Shown: positions 1-8,727, counted from the first letter of the stretch. The stretch: 64,000 nucleotides of DNA from Streptococcus alactolyticus (GCF_012277075.1 NZ_JAAXMT010000003.1:83497-147496); one strand, 5' to 3'. Translations and numbers: made by a program. The notes: a model not told the origin generated them from the letters alone.

Positions 1-8
1 CAAACGAT

Positions 9-329
9 ATGGATAAGAAAAAATTATTTGATGCTTTTGACGGTTTTTCGCAAAATTTGATGATTACATTGGCTGAAATTGATGCCATGAAAAAACAAGT
101 CCAATCGCTTTTGGAAGAAAACACCGCATTGCGTCTTGAAAATGATAAATTAAGAACGCGCCTTGCTCAATTGGAAGAAAATGCTTCGGCTAAGACCTCT
201 AAACAAGGAAAACGCTATATTGAAAGCATCTACCACGATGGCTTCCACATCTGCAACGATTACTACGGACAACGTCGTGAAAATGATGAGGAGTGCATGT
301 TTTGTATGGAAGTGCTAGATAGAGAGTGA
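9..329 (+). CDS. yabA: DNA replication initiation control protein YabA
   Basis: This 106-residue protein has the YabA layout. An N-terminal leucine-rich coiled coil (about residues 15-60) mediates oligomerisation. A C-terminal zinc-binding part carries His and Cys residues (HICNDYYG, then CMFC near the end). In Firmicutes YabA binds DnaA and the DnaN clamp and restrains re-initiation of replication. The ATG is 9 bases into the window, so its ribosome-binding site is mostly outside. rsmI follows after 7 bp, the usual streptococcal arrangement. Length and motifs leave little doubt. Confidence 0.93.
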   Translation: MDKKKLFDAFDGFSQNLMITLAEIDAMKKQVQSLLEENTALRLENDKLRTRLAQLEENASAKTSKQGKRYIESIYHDGFHICNDYYGQRRENDEECMFCMEVLDRE

Positions 330-336
330 GGTTGTG

Positions 337-1206
337 ATGCAGGTCCAAAAAAGTTATCATAACGCTTCTACGACAGGTGAATTGTATCTTGTTCCAACGC
401 CTATCGGCAACTTTCAAGACATGACTTTTAGAGCGGTTGAGGTTTTGCAGACGGTGGATTTTGTCTGTGCAGAAGACACTCGAAACACAGGAATTTTGCT
501 GAAACACTTTGATATACCGGTAAAACAGATTAGTTTTCACGAGCACAATGCCTATGACAAAATTCCTGAGTTGATTGCCCTGTTAAAAGACGGCAAACGT
601 TTGGCACAGGTATCTGATGCAGGGATGCCGTCCATTTCTGACCCAGGTCATGATTTGGTCAAGGCAGCTATCGAAGAAGGTATTCCTGTCATTTCTTTGC
701 CAGGGGCATCGGCTGGTATTACCGCATTGATTGCCAGTGGTTTGGCGCCTCAACCCCATGTGTTCTACGGTTTTCTTCCCAGAAAAGCTGGGCAGCAAAA
801 AGAATTTTTTGAGAGCAAGAAAGCCTATCCTGAAACGCAAATTTTCTATGAATCACCTTATCGCGTGTTGGATACGCTTAGCAATATGCAGGACATTTAT
901 GGCGACCGCCCCATCGTTCTTGTCCGTGAATTAACCAAAATTTACGAAGAATACCAACGAGGAACGATTTCAGAAATCATGGAGCATATCACCCAAGTGC
1001 CTTTGAAGGGGGAGTGTCTTTTGATTGTATCGGGGCAAGATGAAACAGCTATTCCCCAAGAAAGTGTGGCTCTGAGCGACATTCCAGACTTGGTCAATGA
1101 CTTGATTGCCTCAGGAGAAAAAACAAATCAAGCCATCAAAAAAGTTGCTAAAACCTATGGTTTAAAACGCCAAGAGGTTTACAACGCTTATCACAATATT
1201 GATTAA
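337..1206 (+). CDS. rsmI: 16S rRNA (cytidine1402-2'-O)-methyltransferase RsmI
   Basis: Predicted SAM-dependent enzyme that 2'-O-methylates C1402 in the 16S rRNA decoding centre. The tetrapyrrole-methylase fold shows in LYLVPTPIGN near the N terminus, AEDTRNTG, SDAGMPSISDPG and the SLPGASAG loop. I prefer ATG 337 over the in-frame GTG at 334 because streptococcal homologues begin MQ-QKS. About 289 residues, normal for the family. It is co-directional with yabA and probably co-transcribed. A strong terminator follows. Confidence 0.95.
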   Translation: MQVQKSYHNASTTGELYLVPTPIGNFQDMTFRAVEVLQTVDFVCAEDTRNTGILLKHFDIPVKQISFHEHNAYDKIPELIALLKDGKRLAQVSDAGMPSISDPGHDLVKAAIEEGIPVISLPGASAGITALIASGLAPQPHVFYGFLPRKAGQQKEFFESKKAYPETQIFYESPYRVLDTLSNMQDIYGDRPIVLVRELTKIYEEYQRGTISEIMEHITQVPLKGECLLIVSGQDETAIPQESVALSDIPDLVNDLIASGEKTNQAIKKVAKTYGLKRQEVYNAYHNID

Positions 1207-1212
1207 ATATCC

Positions 1213-1245
1213 AAAAGAGTCGAGTTGCTAGCACGACTCTTTTTG
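1213..1245 (+). terminator. Terminator after rsmI
   Basis: Perfect 7-bp stem AGAGTCG (1216-1222) / CGACTCT (1234-1240), flanked by A and T runs. It closes the yabA-rsmI unit. Confidence 0.9.
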
Positions 1246-1262
1246 TGTTATAAAATATGACA
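1246..1262 (+). promoter_or_regulatory. GlnR box, distal, upstream of amtB
   Basis: TGTTA-N7-TGACA fits the GlnR/TnrA consensus TGTNA-N7-TNACA exactly. It lies just past the rsmI terminator, 201 bp upstream of a second exact box. GlnR is the glutamine-responsive MerR-type repressor of Firmicutes. Binding here is inferred from sequence and from the downstream genes. Confidence 0.7.
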
Positions 1263-1426
1263 TAATCTAACGACAAACATTTCGGGTAAAAGCTTACATC
1301 AGATGTATTTGGGGAAAAGTGGAAGAAAAAGCGGTTTTGTTTGAGAAAAGATAGTCGTTTGTCTTAAAAACAAGTAACATTCTAGGTTATAAATGCAGAA
1401 AATTTAGAAATTTTTTGTAAAAAGTA

Positions 1427-1463
1427 TTGCTTTTAGGAAAACTTAGTGTTATATTATCTAACA
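1427..1463 (+). promoter_or_regulatory. amtB promoter with overlapping GlnR box
   Basis: A sigma-A promoter is visible: TTGCTT (1427-1432), a 17-bp spacer, TATATT (1450-1455). The exact GlnR box TGTTA-N7-TAACA (1447-1463) covers the -10, so bound GlnR would block RNA polymerase. This suits repression of ammonium uptake when glutamine is plentiful. Confidence 0.82.
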
Positions 1464-1549
1464 TAATAACTCAAGTCATTGAGGTTGACATCTTTAGGAA
1501 GTGGCTTTTTATCCAAAAGTCGTGGTAAAGAGAGTAAAGGAGATAGGAT

Positions 1550-2785
1550 ATGAATTCAGGAAGTATAGCGTTTATCATTATTTGCGCGAGTTTGGTTTTT
1601 CTTATGACACCGGGTCTGGCTTTCTTCTATGGTGGCTTAGGGAGGCGTAAGAATGTCATCAACACGATGATGATGTGTGTCTTGCCGATTGCTCTGGCGT
1701 CAGTGATGTGGATTGTTTGTGGGTATTCTCTTTCTTTTGGTGGAAAAGGGGATATCATCGGAAATCTGTCCCATGTCTTTCTAAATGGTGTCAGTGAAAC
1801 AACAAGCACACGTGGTCTAGAAATTCCAGATGCCTTATTTGCAGCATTTCAAATGATGTTTCCGATTATTACGGTTGCCATTTTAACAGGGGCAGCTGCA
1901 GGGCGTATGCGTTTTAGTGCTTTGATTATCTTTATTGTTTTTTGGCTCTTATTGGTCTATTTCCCATTTGCTCATATGGTTTGGGATGAAGGGCTTCTTG
2001 CTAAATGGGGAACCATTGACTTTGCTGGTGGCGATGTGGTTCATATCACGTCAGGGGTGTCAGGTTTGGTTCTAGCCTTGATGCTTGGTAAACGTCGTGA
2101 CTATCATCGTTTGGAATACCGTCCTCACAACGTACCATTTGTCTTTTTAGGAGCTGGTATCCTTTGGTTTGGTTGGTTTGGTTTTAACGCTGGGTCAGCT
2201 CTTGCAGCAGATGGACTTGCGGTTCATGCTTTTATCACAACACATATCGCAGCAGCATCAGCCCTATTATCATGGATGATTGTTGAAAAAATCATGGCGG
2301 GTCGTTTCTCACTTGTAGGCGCGTCAACAGGTTTGGTAGCAGGGCTTGTTGCGATCACACCAGGGGCAGGTTTTGTATCAACTTGGAGTTCTCTTATCAT
2401 TGGTCTTTGTGTGAGTCCTATTTGTTACTTTGCTATTTCTGTTTTGAAACCAAAATTAGCTTATGATGATGCCTTGGATGCCTTTGGTTGTCACGGTATC
2501 GGTGGTATCTTTGGTGGTCTAGCAACAGCTATTTTCACAACGCCAGAATTGGCTCTTGATTCGCATAATGTTGGTTTGATTTATGGCAATGCTCACTTGC
2601 TTTTGGTCACAGTAGCTGCTATTATCTTTACAATTGTTTGGTCAGCGGTAGCAAGTTTTGTGATTATCAAAGTCATTTCGCTCTTTATGGACATCCGTGT
2701 GGAAGAACGTTTGGAAGCAATTGGTCTTGATGATGCTGAGCATAAAGAAACAGCCTACCCAACCTTCATGGGATTGGATTCTTAA
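1550..2785 (+). CDS. amtB: Ammonium transporter AmtB
   Basis: Membrane channel for ammonium/ammonia, 411 residues with the eleven-helix Amt pattern. Family hallmarks are visible: TPGLAFFYGG near the N terminus, the twin-histidine segments VVHITSGVSG and GCHGIGGIFGG lining the pore, and the long hydrophobic helices. The ATG has a good AAAGGAGA ribosome-binding site. The P-II gene glnK follows at 21 bp, the classical amtB-glnK pair in which GlnK gates the channel. Two GlnR boxes upstream predict nitrogen control. Confidence 0.97.
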   Translation: MNSGSIAFIIICASLVFLMTPGLAFFYGGLGRRKNVINTMMMCVLPIALASVMWIVCGYSLSFGGKGDIIGNLSHVFLNGVSETTSTRGLEIPDALFAAFQMMFPIITVAILTGAAAGRMRFSALIIFIVFWLLLVYFPFAHMVWDEGLLAKWGTIDFAGGDVVHITSGVSGLVLALMLGKRRDYHRLEYRPHNVPFVFLGAGILWFGWFGFNAGSALAADGLAVHAFITTHIAAASALLSWMIVEKIMAGRFSLVGASTGLVAGLVAITPGAGFVSTWSSLIIGLCVSPICYFAISVLKPKLAYDDALDAFGCHGIGGIFGGLATAIFTTPELALDSHNVGLIYGNAHLLLVTVAAIIFTIVWSAVASFVIIKVISLFMDIRVEERLEAIGLDDAEHKETAYPTFMGLDS

Positions 2786-2806
2786 TAAAAGCGAGGAAGT
2801 GACATT

Positions 2807-3148
2807 ATGAAAAAAGTAGAAGCCATTATTCGAGCAGACCGCTTGGAAGATTTAAAGGATGCCCTGTCTAAGAAGAATCTGACCAATGGCATGACTGTCA
2901 GTCAGGTTTTGGGCCACGGCAAGCAACGTGGATTTGCGGAATATGTTCGTGGTCAAAAAATTGTGCCAACCTTACTGGCAAAAGTTAAGGTGGAAATCGT
3001 GGTTTGCGATGCTTTGGTGGATGATGTGGTGAGTAGTATCTGCCAGACTGTTCGGACAGGCGATGTCGGCGATGGGAAGATTTTTATCATTCCAGTTGAT
3101 GAGGTGATTCGCATTCGGACAGGCGAAAAGGGCAGAGATGCTCTCTAA
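2807..3148 (+). CDS. glnK: Nitrogen regulatory protein P-II (GlnK)
   Basis: A 113-residue P-II signal protein, expected to form trimers that bind ATP/ADP and 2-oxoglutarate and to plug AmtB when nitrogen is sufficient. Visible landmarks are [15 protein letters not shown], the T-loop around [14 protein letters not shown], and the C-terminal [12 protein letters not shown] and IRTGE segments. Tyr46 is present but position 51, uridylylated in enteric P-II, is Lys. GlnD-type control is therefore unlikely, as expected for streptococci. Co-transcribed with amtB. Confidence 0.95.
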   Translation: MKKVEAIIRADRLEDLKDALSKKNLTNGMTVSQVLGHGKQRGFAEYVRGQKIVPTLLAKVKVEIVVCDALVDDVVSSICQTVRTGDVGDGKIFIIPVDEVIRIRTGEKGRDAL

Positions 3149-3156
3149 TCAAAAAA

Positions 3157-3182
3157 ACGAGGACGGCTAAGTCCTCATTTTT
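3157..3182. terminator. Terminator between glnK and cutC
   Basis: Stem GAGGAC (3159-3164) / GTCCTC (3171-3176), with A residues before and T residues after. It lies between convergent glnK and cutC and could serve both strands. Confidence 0.75.
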
Positions 3183-3187
3183 GGCTT

Positions 3188-3820
3188 TTAGGCCATGATT
3201 TTAGTACCGTGGGCGGCTTGGGCACCCGTTTGTTTAATCAAATCTTGGTAGTTTTCTGCTGTCACGCCACCGCCAATCATGATTTCAATGCGACCGTCAG
3301 CATATTCAACCAAGTCTTTCAAGTGGGTGATGTTTTCAGTAATTGGGTTATTTTGAGCAGACCCATGTGTCAAAATACGCGTGAAGCCTAAGTCCACCAA
3401 TTGGTCAATGGCTTCTGTTTGTTGATCAAGTGGGATATGGTCAAAAGCCATGTGGAAAACTAGCGGCAAGCCCTGTGTTGCTGGCAAGAGTTGTTCAATA
3501 GCGTCTTGGTCAATGAGGTTGTCCTCGGTTAACAATCCCAAAACCAAGCTATCACTTTCTAATTCCACCGCGCGTAAAATATCATCTTCCATGATGCGCA
3601 ATTCACTATCATTATAGACAAAATTCCCTCCACGCGGACGAATCATAGTGGCTAGGGCAATGCTTTTTTCATGGAGATAGCGCGCTGCTTCCTTGATAAC
3701 CCCATAAGAGGGAGTCGTACCGCCAACGGCTAAGTTATCGCACAATTCAACGCGTTTAATCGTATCATCGAGCTGGTTAAGGCGTGTGGTATTTTCTGCA
3801 CAAAATTCTTTAATAATCAT
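3188..3820 (-). CDS. cutC: Copper homeostasis protein CutC
   Basis: A CutC-family TIM barrel of 210 residues. Recognisable parts are MIIKEFCAEN at the start, IRPRGGNFVYND, LTHGSAQN and the IMIGGGVTAENY segment near the C terminus. The family was linked to copper tolerance in E. coli, but its reaction is unsettled and Cu(I) binding is the usual proposal. It stands alone on the minus strand between glnK and serC. The family call is secure; the physiological role is much less so. Confidence 0.9.
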   Translation of the reverse strand: MIIKEFCAENTTRLNQLDDTIKRVELCDNLAVGGTTPSYGVIKEAARYLHEKSIALATMIRPRGGNFVYNDSELRIMEDDILRAVELESDSLVLGLLTEDNLIDQDAIEQLLPATQGLPLVFHMAFDHIPLDQQTEAIDQLVDLGFTRILTHGSAQNNPITENITHLKDLVEYADGRIEIMIGGGVTAENYQDLIKQTGAQAAHGTKIMA

Positions 3821-3898
3821 GAAAACTCCTTTTCTAGTCCTTCGTTATCATTATAACATGATTATTTATAAATCATTTGAGTAAAAATCTTAAAAATC

Positions 3899-3928
3899 TT
3901 TACAAAATTCAGAATATTATGCTATAAT
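3899..3928 (+). promoter_or_regulatory. serC promoter
   Basis: TTTACA (3899-3904), an 18-bp spacer and a consensus TATAAT (3923-3928), about 28 bp before the serC ATG, which has its own GGAGG site. Confidence 0.75.
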
Positions 3929-3956
3929 TTATAACAATTATAACGGAGGTATTTTT

Positions 3957-5054
3957 ATGACAATTTACAATTTCTCTGCAGGTCCTGCAGTGTTGCCAAA
4001 ACCCGTGCTTGAACAAGCACAGCGTGAAATGCTTGACTACCAAGGTAGCGGCATGAGTGTTTTAGAAATGTCCCACCGTTCCAAAGAGTTTGACCACATT
4101 ATTAAAGAAGCAGAACGCTTGTTGCGTGAATTGATGGCGATTCCTGATAATTATAAGGTACTGTTTCTTCAAGGTGGTGCATCAACGCAATTTACAATGC
4201 TGCCTTTGAATCTAGCAAAGGGGCGTAAAGCGTACTATCTCGTTGGAGGATCATGGGGGAAAAAAGCTTATGCAGAAGCTGTAAAATTGTCCAAAACCAT
4301 TCCTTTTGAGCCTGTTTTGTTGGCATCGTCTGAGGATACGGTGTATGACCATATTCCAACATTTGACCCTAAAACCATTGATCCAGAAGCCGCTTATGTG
4401 CATATCACAACCAACAATACCATTGAGGGAACAGCCATTTATGACCTTCCTGATACCAATGGTGTGCCGATTGTCGCTGATATGTCGTCTAATATTTTAG
4501 CTGCGCGCTACAATGTGGAAGATTTTGCGGTTATTTATGCAGGCGGTCAAAAGAACATTGGTCCTGCAGGTGTGACTGTGGTTATTATCCGCGAAGATTT
4601 CCTAAACGACGAGCCAACTTTGTCATCAATGCTGGATTATCGCATCCAAGCAGAGGCAGGTTCGCTCTACAATACCCCACCAGCTTATAGCATTTACATT
4701 TCAAAATTGGTTTTTGAGTGGGTCAAGGCCTTTGGTGGTGTGGATAAAATGGAAGAAGCCAATCGTGAAAAATCAGGACTTTTGTACGATTTCATTGACC
4801 AGTCTGATTTTTACACCAATCCTGTTAAAAATCCAGCCCAACGTTCTGTTGCCAATGTTCCTTTTGTGACACCAAGTAAAGAATTGGATGCGCAGTTTGT
4901 GGCAGAAGCGACAGCGCTTGGCTTTAAAAACATCAAAGGGCACCGCTCAGTTGGAGGCATGCGTGCAAGTCTTTACAACGCATTCCCACGTCAAGGTGTG
5001 GTGGATTTGATTGCCTTTATGAAGCAATTTGAAGCTGAAAATAAATCTAACTAA
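3957..5054 (+). CDS. serC: Phosphoserine aminotransferase SerC
   Basis: PLP enzyme converting 3-phosphohydroxypyruvate and glutamate into phosphoserine in serine biosynthesis. The 365-residue length is normal. Landmarks are [15 protein letters not shown] at the N terminus, [26 protein letters not shown] and the PLP lysine in [11 protein letters not shown]. The C terminus has [15 protein letters not shown]. serA lies 657 bp downstream with a GNAT gene between, so the two serine-pathway enzymes form one cluster and probably one transcript. Confidence 0.97.
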   Translation: MTIYNFSAGPAVLPKPVLEQAQREMLDYQGSGMSVLEMSHRSKEFDHIIKEAERLLRELMAIPDNYKVLFLQGGASTQFTMLPLNLAKGRKAYYLVGGSWGKKAYAEAVKLSKTIPFEPVLLASSEDTVYDHIPTFDPKTIDPEAAYVHITTNNTIEGTAIYDLPDTNGVPIVADMSSNILAARYNVEDFAVIYAGGQKNIGPAGVTVVIIREDFLNDEPTLSSMLDYRIQAEAGSLYNTPPAYSIYISKLVFEWVKAFGGVDKMEEANREKSGLLYDFIDQSDFYTNPVKNPAQRSVANVPFVTPSKELDAQFVAEATALGFKNIKGHRSVGGMRASLYNAFPRQGVVDLIAFMKQFEAENKSN

Positions 5055-5116
5055 TGCCCTTTTTACAGCAGAAATGTTATACAATAGGTGTATATCAATA
5101 AAAAAGAGGTAATAAA

Positions 5117-5665
5117 ATGGAGATTAGACAAGCTTTTCCCAATGAAGTGACACCAATCATGCGAGTAATTGAGGATGCTAGAAAGCAATTAGCTGCAAGT
5201 GGTAGCAACCAGTGGCAAGGGACTTACCCTGATGAAAATACCATTTATGATGATATTTTAGCTGGTCAAGCTTATGTAGGCTTATTGGATGGGGAAATTG
5301 TTGCCCATGCTGCGGTGGTGATTGGGGTTGAACCTGCTTATGAAAAGATTTACGATGGTCATTGGCAGCACAATAATCACCAATACGTCACCTTTCACCG
5401 TGTGGCGGTCTTATCGCGCGTGACAGGGCAAAAAGTCGCTCAAACCTTTCTTCAAGGCTTGATTGAAGGGACAAAAGGGCATGATTTTCGTTGCGATACC
5501 CACGAGAAAAACCTTGCTATGCAGCATATTTTGACCAAACTCGGTTACGTTTATTGTGGAAAAGTCCCTGTTGATGGGGAACGTCTAGCTTATCAAAAAA
5601 TCAAAACTAAGGCTGAGAATGCCTTTTATCAAGAAGTTGATGAGGCGGACCACCATAGTTTGTAA
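5117..5665 (+). CDS. GNAT-family N-acetyltransferase
   Basis: A 182-residue GNAT-fold protein, probably acetyl-CoA dependent. FHRVAVLSRVTGQKVAQTFLQGLIE resembles the beta4/alpha3 acetyl-CoA motif, though the classical Q/R-x-x-G-x-A is degenerate, and LTKLGYVYCGKVPV is the usual GNAT C-terminal part. It sits between serC and serA, a position common in streptococci. The substrate cannot be read from sequence; an amino-acid-related compound is only a guess from context. Confidence 0.82.
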   Translation: MEIRQAFPNEVTPIMRVIEDARKQLAASGSNQWQGTYPDENTIYDDILAGQAYVGLLDGEIVAHAAVVIGVEPAYEKIYDGHWQHNNHQYVTFHRVAVLSRVTGQKVAQTFLQGLIEGTKGHDFRCDTHEKNLAMQHILTKLGYVYCGKVPVDGERLAYQKIKTKAENAFYQEVDEADHHSL

Positions 5666-5676
5666 CAAATAAGAGA

Positions 5677-5703
5677 AAAGGGAGGCTGCCTGCAGCCTTG
5701 GAG
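5677..5703 (+). promoter_or_regulatory. Duplicated ribosome-binding site around a hairpin, serA
   Basis: A strong Shine-Dalgarno (AAAGGGAGG, 5677-5685) runs into a hairpin (GGCTG 5684-5688 / CAGCC 5693-5697, loop CCTG). A second Shine-Dalgarno, GGAG, follows at 5700-5703, eight bases from ATG 5712. The stem ties up part of the first site, so the second probably decides the start. Confidence 0.5.
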
Positions 5704-5711
5704 TGAAGTCT

Positions 5712-6890
5712 ATGGTCTATAGTGTTAAGACGTTTAATAATATCAATCAAGTGGGTCTAAAGGAATTAGGCAATCATTTTCAGGTAGATGGTGATTTGGC
5801 AGATAATCCTGATGCTTATATTTTGCGGAGCCAAAATCTGCACGGGACAACATTTCCAGATAATCTCAAAGCTATTGCGCGTGCGGGTGCTGGTACGAAT
5901 AATATTCCGATTGACGAGGCAACGGCAGCAGGGATTGTGGTTTTTAACACCCCAGGTGCCAATGCAAATGCCGTCAAAGAAGCTGTTTTAGCATCTCTTT
6001 TGATGTCTGCGCGTGATTACATTGCTGCAAATAAATGGGTCAATACCTTGTCAGGTGATGACGTTCCCAAACAAGTTGAAGCAGGCAAAAAACAATTTGC
6101 AGGTAGTGAAATTTCAGGTAAAACCCTTGGTGTCATTGGACTTGGTGCCATTGGTGGTCGCATTGCCAACTACGCTCAACGTCTAGGTATGAATGTCATG
6201 GGCTATGACCCTTATGTGTCTATTGAAACGGCTTGGAATATTTCACACCATGTCAAACGCGTGGACGATGTGAAAGAGATTTTTGCCAATGCGGATTACA
6301 TCACTGTTCATGTGCCTTTGACTGATGAAACCCGTCACACTTTTAATAGCGAAGCCTTTGCCTTGATGCCAAAGGGAACTGTGATTATCAACTTTGCCCG
6401 TGGTGAATTGGTGGATAATGCTGCACTTTTTGATGCGATTGAAACTGGCGTTGTTAAACGCTATATCACTGATTTTGGGACAGAAGAGCTTTTAAATAAA
6501 GATAAAATCACGGTTTTCCCACACGTTGGTGGTTCAACGGCAGAAGCTGAGTTGAATTGTGCGATTATGGCTGGTAAAACAATTCGTCAATTTATGGAAA
6601 CAGGTGAAATCACCAATTCTGTGAATTTCCCAAATGTGCATCAGGCTTTGACGGCGCCTTATCGCATTACCTTGATTAACAAAAATGTGCCAAATATCGT
6701 GGCGAGAATTTCAACCGCCGTGTCTAACCTAGGCATTAACATTGACAATATCATTAACCGTTCAAAAGGCGAGTACGCATATACTTTGCTTGATTTGGAC
6801 GAAACAGACAAAGCGAAAATTGATGATTTGGTAGCAACCTTTGAAGCCAGCGACAACATCGTTCGTGTGCGCTTAATTACCAAAAAATAA
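5712..6890 (+). CDS. serA: D-3-phosphoglycerate dehydrogenase SerA
   Basis: First enzyme of serine biosynthesis, oxidising 3-phosphoglycerate with NAD. About 392 residues, the short form without the intervening domain. The Rossmann motif GVIGLGAIGGRIA, the catalytic region FARGELVDNAAL and the HVGGSTAEAE histidine are present. A C-terminal ACT domain (about 320-392: RITLINKNVPNIVARI and NIDNIINRSKGEYAYTLLDLD) suggests serine feedback. I chose ATG 5712, eight bases after GGAG, over GTG 5703, which overlaps that site. Confidence 0.96.
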   Translation: MVYSVKTFNNINQVGLKELGNHFQVDGDLADNPDAYILRSQNLHGTTFPDNLKAIARAGAGTNNIPIDEATAAGIVVFNTPGANANAVKEAVLASLLMSARDYIAANKWVNTLSGDDVPKQVEAGKKQFAGSEISGKTLGVIGLGAIGGRIANYAQRLGMNVMGYDPYVSIETAWNISHHVKRVDDVKEIFANADYITVHVPLTDETRHTFNSEAFALMPKGTVIINFARGELVDNAALFDAIETGVVKRYITDFGTEELLNKDKITVFPHVGGSTAEAELNCAIMAGKTIRQFMETGEITNSVNFPNVHQALTAPYRITLINKNVPNIVARISTAVSNLGINIDNIINRSKGEYAYTLLDLDETDKAKIDDLVATFEASDNIVRVRLITKK

Positions 6891-6937
6891 AGCCAGTTCC
6901 CTATTACCTCGCGTGGGTGATAGGGGCTTTTGTTTTT
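6891..6937 (+). terminator. Terminator after serA
   Basis: Hairpin CCCTATTACC / GGGTGATAGGG (about 6899-6924), followed by a T-rich run. It ends the serC-GNAT-serA unit. Confidence 0.75.
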
Positions 6938-6953
6938 CCTTCCCACCGCTTTT

Positions 6954-6962
6954 TGCTATAAT
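6954..6962 (+). promoter_or_regulatory. Extended -10 promoter of ogt
   Basis: TGC followed by TATAAT (6957-6962). The upstream in-frame ATG at 6961 overlaps this box, so translation must begin further down. Confidence 0.65.
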
Positions 6963-7002
6963 GAAATCAGTTAAACCTCTAGCATTTGGAAAGGCACTGA
7001 CG

Positions 7003-7488
7003 ATGTTGATGCGAAGCTATTACCCTTCTCCCTTGGGAACTATCAGTTTGTTGGCAGATGAGCATGGCTTGCTGGGATGCTACTTTGTCGGGCAAAAGTA
7101 TTTTGAAAATGGCTACCGCGACCAAGCGATTGTGGAGGGTGATTCTATCTTTTTAGCAGATGCAACAGCGTGGTTAGATGCTTATTTTGCTGGTGAAAAT
7201 CCTAAAGCTGAGGACGTGGTTTTAGCTCCCCAAGGAACGGCTTTTCAACAAAGCGCGTGGCAGGTTTTGAGGGAGATTCCTTATGGAAAAACGATGACTT
7301 ATGGGGAAATTGCCCAAAAAATCCAGTGTGCATCTGCCCAAGCAGTCGGTGGTGCTGTCGGAAAAAATCCTTTGTCTGTCTTTGTTCCTTGTCATCGGGT
7401 TTTAGGAAGTCAAGGGCAGTTAACGGGATATGCTGGAGGACTAGAGCGGAAACGTTGGCTTCTATCCCATGAAGGGGTCACGTTTTAG
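7003..7488 (+). CDS. ogt: Methylated-DNA--[protein]-cysteine S-methyltransferase
   Basis: Suicide DNA-repair protein that moves methyl groups from O6-methylguanine to its own cysteine. The active-site motif PCHRVLGSQG is intact, preceded by GKTMTYGEIA and the AVGGAVGKNP helix-turn-helix region. Start at ATG 7003 (GGAAAGG eight bases upstream); ATG 7009 is also possible. The longer in-frame reading runs through the promoter and is rejected. About 161 residues. The next gene follows after 13 bp. Confidence 0.93.
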   Translation: MLMRSYYPSPLGTISLLADEHGLLGCYFVGQKYFENGYRDQAIVEGDSIFLADATAWLDAYFAGENPKAEDVVLAPQGTAFQQSAWQVLREIPYGKTMTYGEIAQKIQCASAQAVGGAVGKNPLSVFVPCHRVLGSQGQLTGYAGGLERKRWLLSHEGVTF

Positions 7489-7501
7489 AAAAGAGGACAT
7501 G

Positions 7502-7855
7502 ATGTTAACATTTTATGAATACCCAAAATGCAGTACTTGCCGTCGTGCTAAAGCAGATTTACAGAAATTAGGAGTGGATTTTAAGGCAGTTGATTTGACG
7601 GTGGATACACCCACAGCAGAGCAACTAAAGAAATGGATGCAAGAGTCCGATTACACGATAAAGAACTTTTTCAACACCAGCGGTCAGGCTTACCGCGCTT
7701 TGGGCTTGAAAGATAAGGTTGATAGTCTTTCCATTGATGAGGCGGCTGAGTTGCTGGCTTCAGACGGCATGTTGATTAAGCGTCCCGTACTAGTCAAGGA
7801 CAATCGTGTCTTGCAACTGGGTCACCGTAAGTCTTACCGTGATTTATTTGAATAA
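7502..7855 (+). CDS. ArsC/Spx-family thioredoxin-fold protein
   Basis: A 117-residue member of the ArsC/Spx/YffB group. It starts MLTFYEYPKCSTC, with a CxxC redox pair near residues 10-13, then SDYTIKNFFNTSGQAYR and the C-terminal LIKRPVLV typical of the fold. It may be a reductase-like protein or an Spx-like regulator. It lacks the usual RPI motif and RNA-polymerase-binding context needed to call it Spx. ATG 7502 is five bases past AGAGG. Probably co-transcribed with ogt. Confidence 0.82.
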   Translation: MLTFYEYPKCSTCRRAKADLQKLGVDFKAVDLTVDTPTAEQLKKWMQESDYTIKNFFNTSGQAYRALGLKDKVDSLSIDEAAELLASDGMLIKRPVLVKDNRVLQLGHRKSYRDLFE

Positions 7856-7858
7856 GTA

Positions 7859-7895
7859 AAATACCTCGGAGAACAGCATCTCTGAGGTATTTTTT
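7859..7895. terminator. Terminator between the ArsC-like gene and exoA
   Basis: Long hairpin AATACCTCGGAGA / TCTCTGAGGTATT with A and T tracts on both sides, so it can act in both directions between the convergent genes. Confidence 0.9.
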
Positions 7896-7899
7896 ATGC

Positions 7900-8727
7900 T
7901 TACAAATCAATTTCCAAAAGAATTGGGGTGTGGTCTTGGCGAGCGCCTGAGTCAATCATTTCAGATTTGACGATTTTATCGGCAATGCGATTTGATGTGA
8001 GCCAATAGTCAATCCGCCAGCCAGCATTGTTGATTTTGCTGGTTTTGCTGCGTTGTGCCCACCAGCTATAGACATTTGGAATGTCGCCATGAATATAACG
8101 GAAAGTGTCGGTAAAGCCCTTAGCCAACAAATGAGTAAAGCCTGAACGTTCTTCATCTGTGAAACCAGGTGAACGACGGTTGGCACTTGGGTGAGCTAAG
8201 TCAATTTCCTTGTGGGCAACATTGTAATCGCCAGTTGCCAAAACAGGTTTCTTTTGGTCCAATGATGCCAAGTAATCTGCGTATTTTTCATCCCAAATTT
8301 GGCGATCGGCTAAGCGTCTTAACCCATCCCCAGCATTTGGCGTATAAACTTGGGTAACATAGTAGTGCTCAAATTCAAGGGTGATGATACGTCCTTCACA
8401 ATCCATGGTGTCAGGGGCATCAATTTCAGGGTAAGAAATACTTGGGTTTAAGCCCTTTTTGTAAAGAAACATGGTACCAGCGTAGCCTTTTCTAGCAGGT
8501 TCAACAGACGAACGCCAAGCGATTTCATAATCTGGGAAATAGTCTTGTAAGATTTGCAGGTGTTTTTTCGTTGGGCCTTTGGCAGACAATTTGGTTTCTT
8601 GGATAGCGATGATGTCAGCTTCTTCCGCGACTAAGGTATCAATAACCGCGCGTGACAAAACGGCGCGTGCAGAATCGCTGGTCAAGGCAGCGTTAAGCGA
8701 GTCGATATTCCATGAGATTAATTTCAT
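7900..8727 (-). CDS. exoA: Exodeoxyribonuclease III / AP endonuclease
   Basis: A 275-residue Mg-dependent exonuclease III-family enzyme of base-excision repair. Family motifs are MKLISWNIDSLNA, ADIIAIQETKLS, the TGDYNVAHKEIDLA metal/catalytic stretch and the terminal DSGARQDHTPILLEID containing the catalytic Asp-His. Transcribed alone on the minus strand. Streptococcal ExoA is the main AP endonuclease, and mutM, another base-excision gene, is also in this window. Confidence 0.95.
   Translation of the reverse strand: MKLISWNIDSLNAALTSDSARAVLSRAVIDTLVAEEADIIAIQETKLSAKGPTKKHLQILQDYFPDYEIAWRSSVEPARKGYAGTMFLYKKGLNPSISYPEIDAPDTMDCEGRIITLEFEHYYVTQVYTPNAGDGLRRLADRQIWDEKYADYLASLDQKKPVLATGDYNVAHKEIDLAHPSANRRSPGFTDEERSGFTHLLAKGFTDTFRYIHGDIPNVYSWWAQRSKTSKINNAGWRIDYWLTSNRIADKIVKSEMIDSGARQDHTPILLEIDL

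Noticed and set aside
199..546. 115-codon minus-strand frame opposite yabA/rsmI
   Set aside because: Low-complexity translation, no ribosome-binding site, and it crosses two real genes.
3904..3918. CodY-like box in the serC promoter
   Set aside because: Only 12 of 15 positions match the consensus, which occurs by chance in AT-rich DNA.
6913..7002. Longer N terminus for ogt
   Set aside because: The frame runs through the serA terminator and the ogt -10 box.
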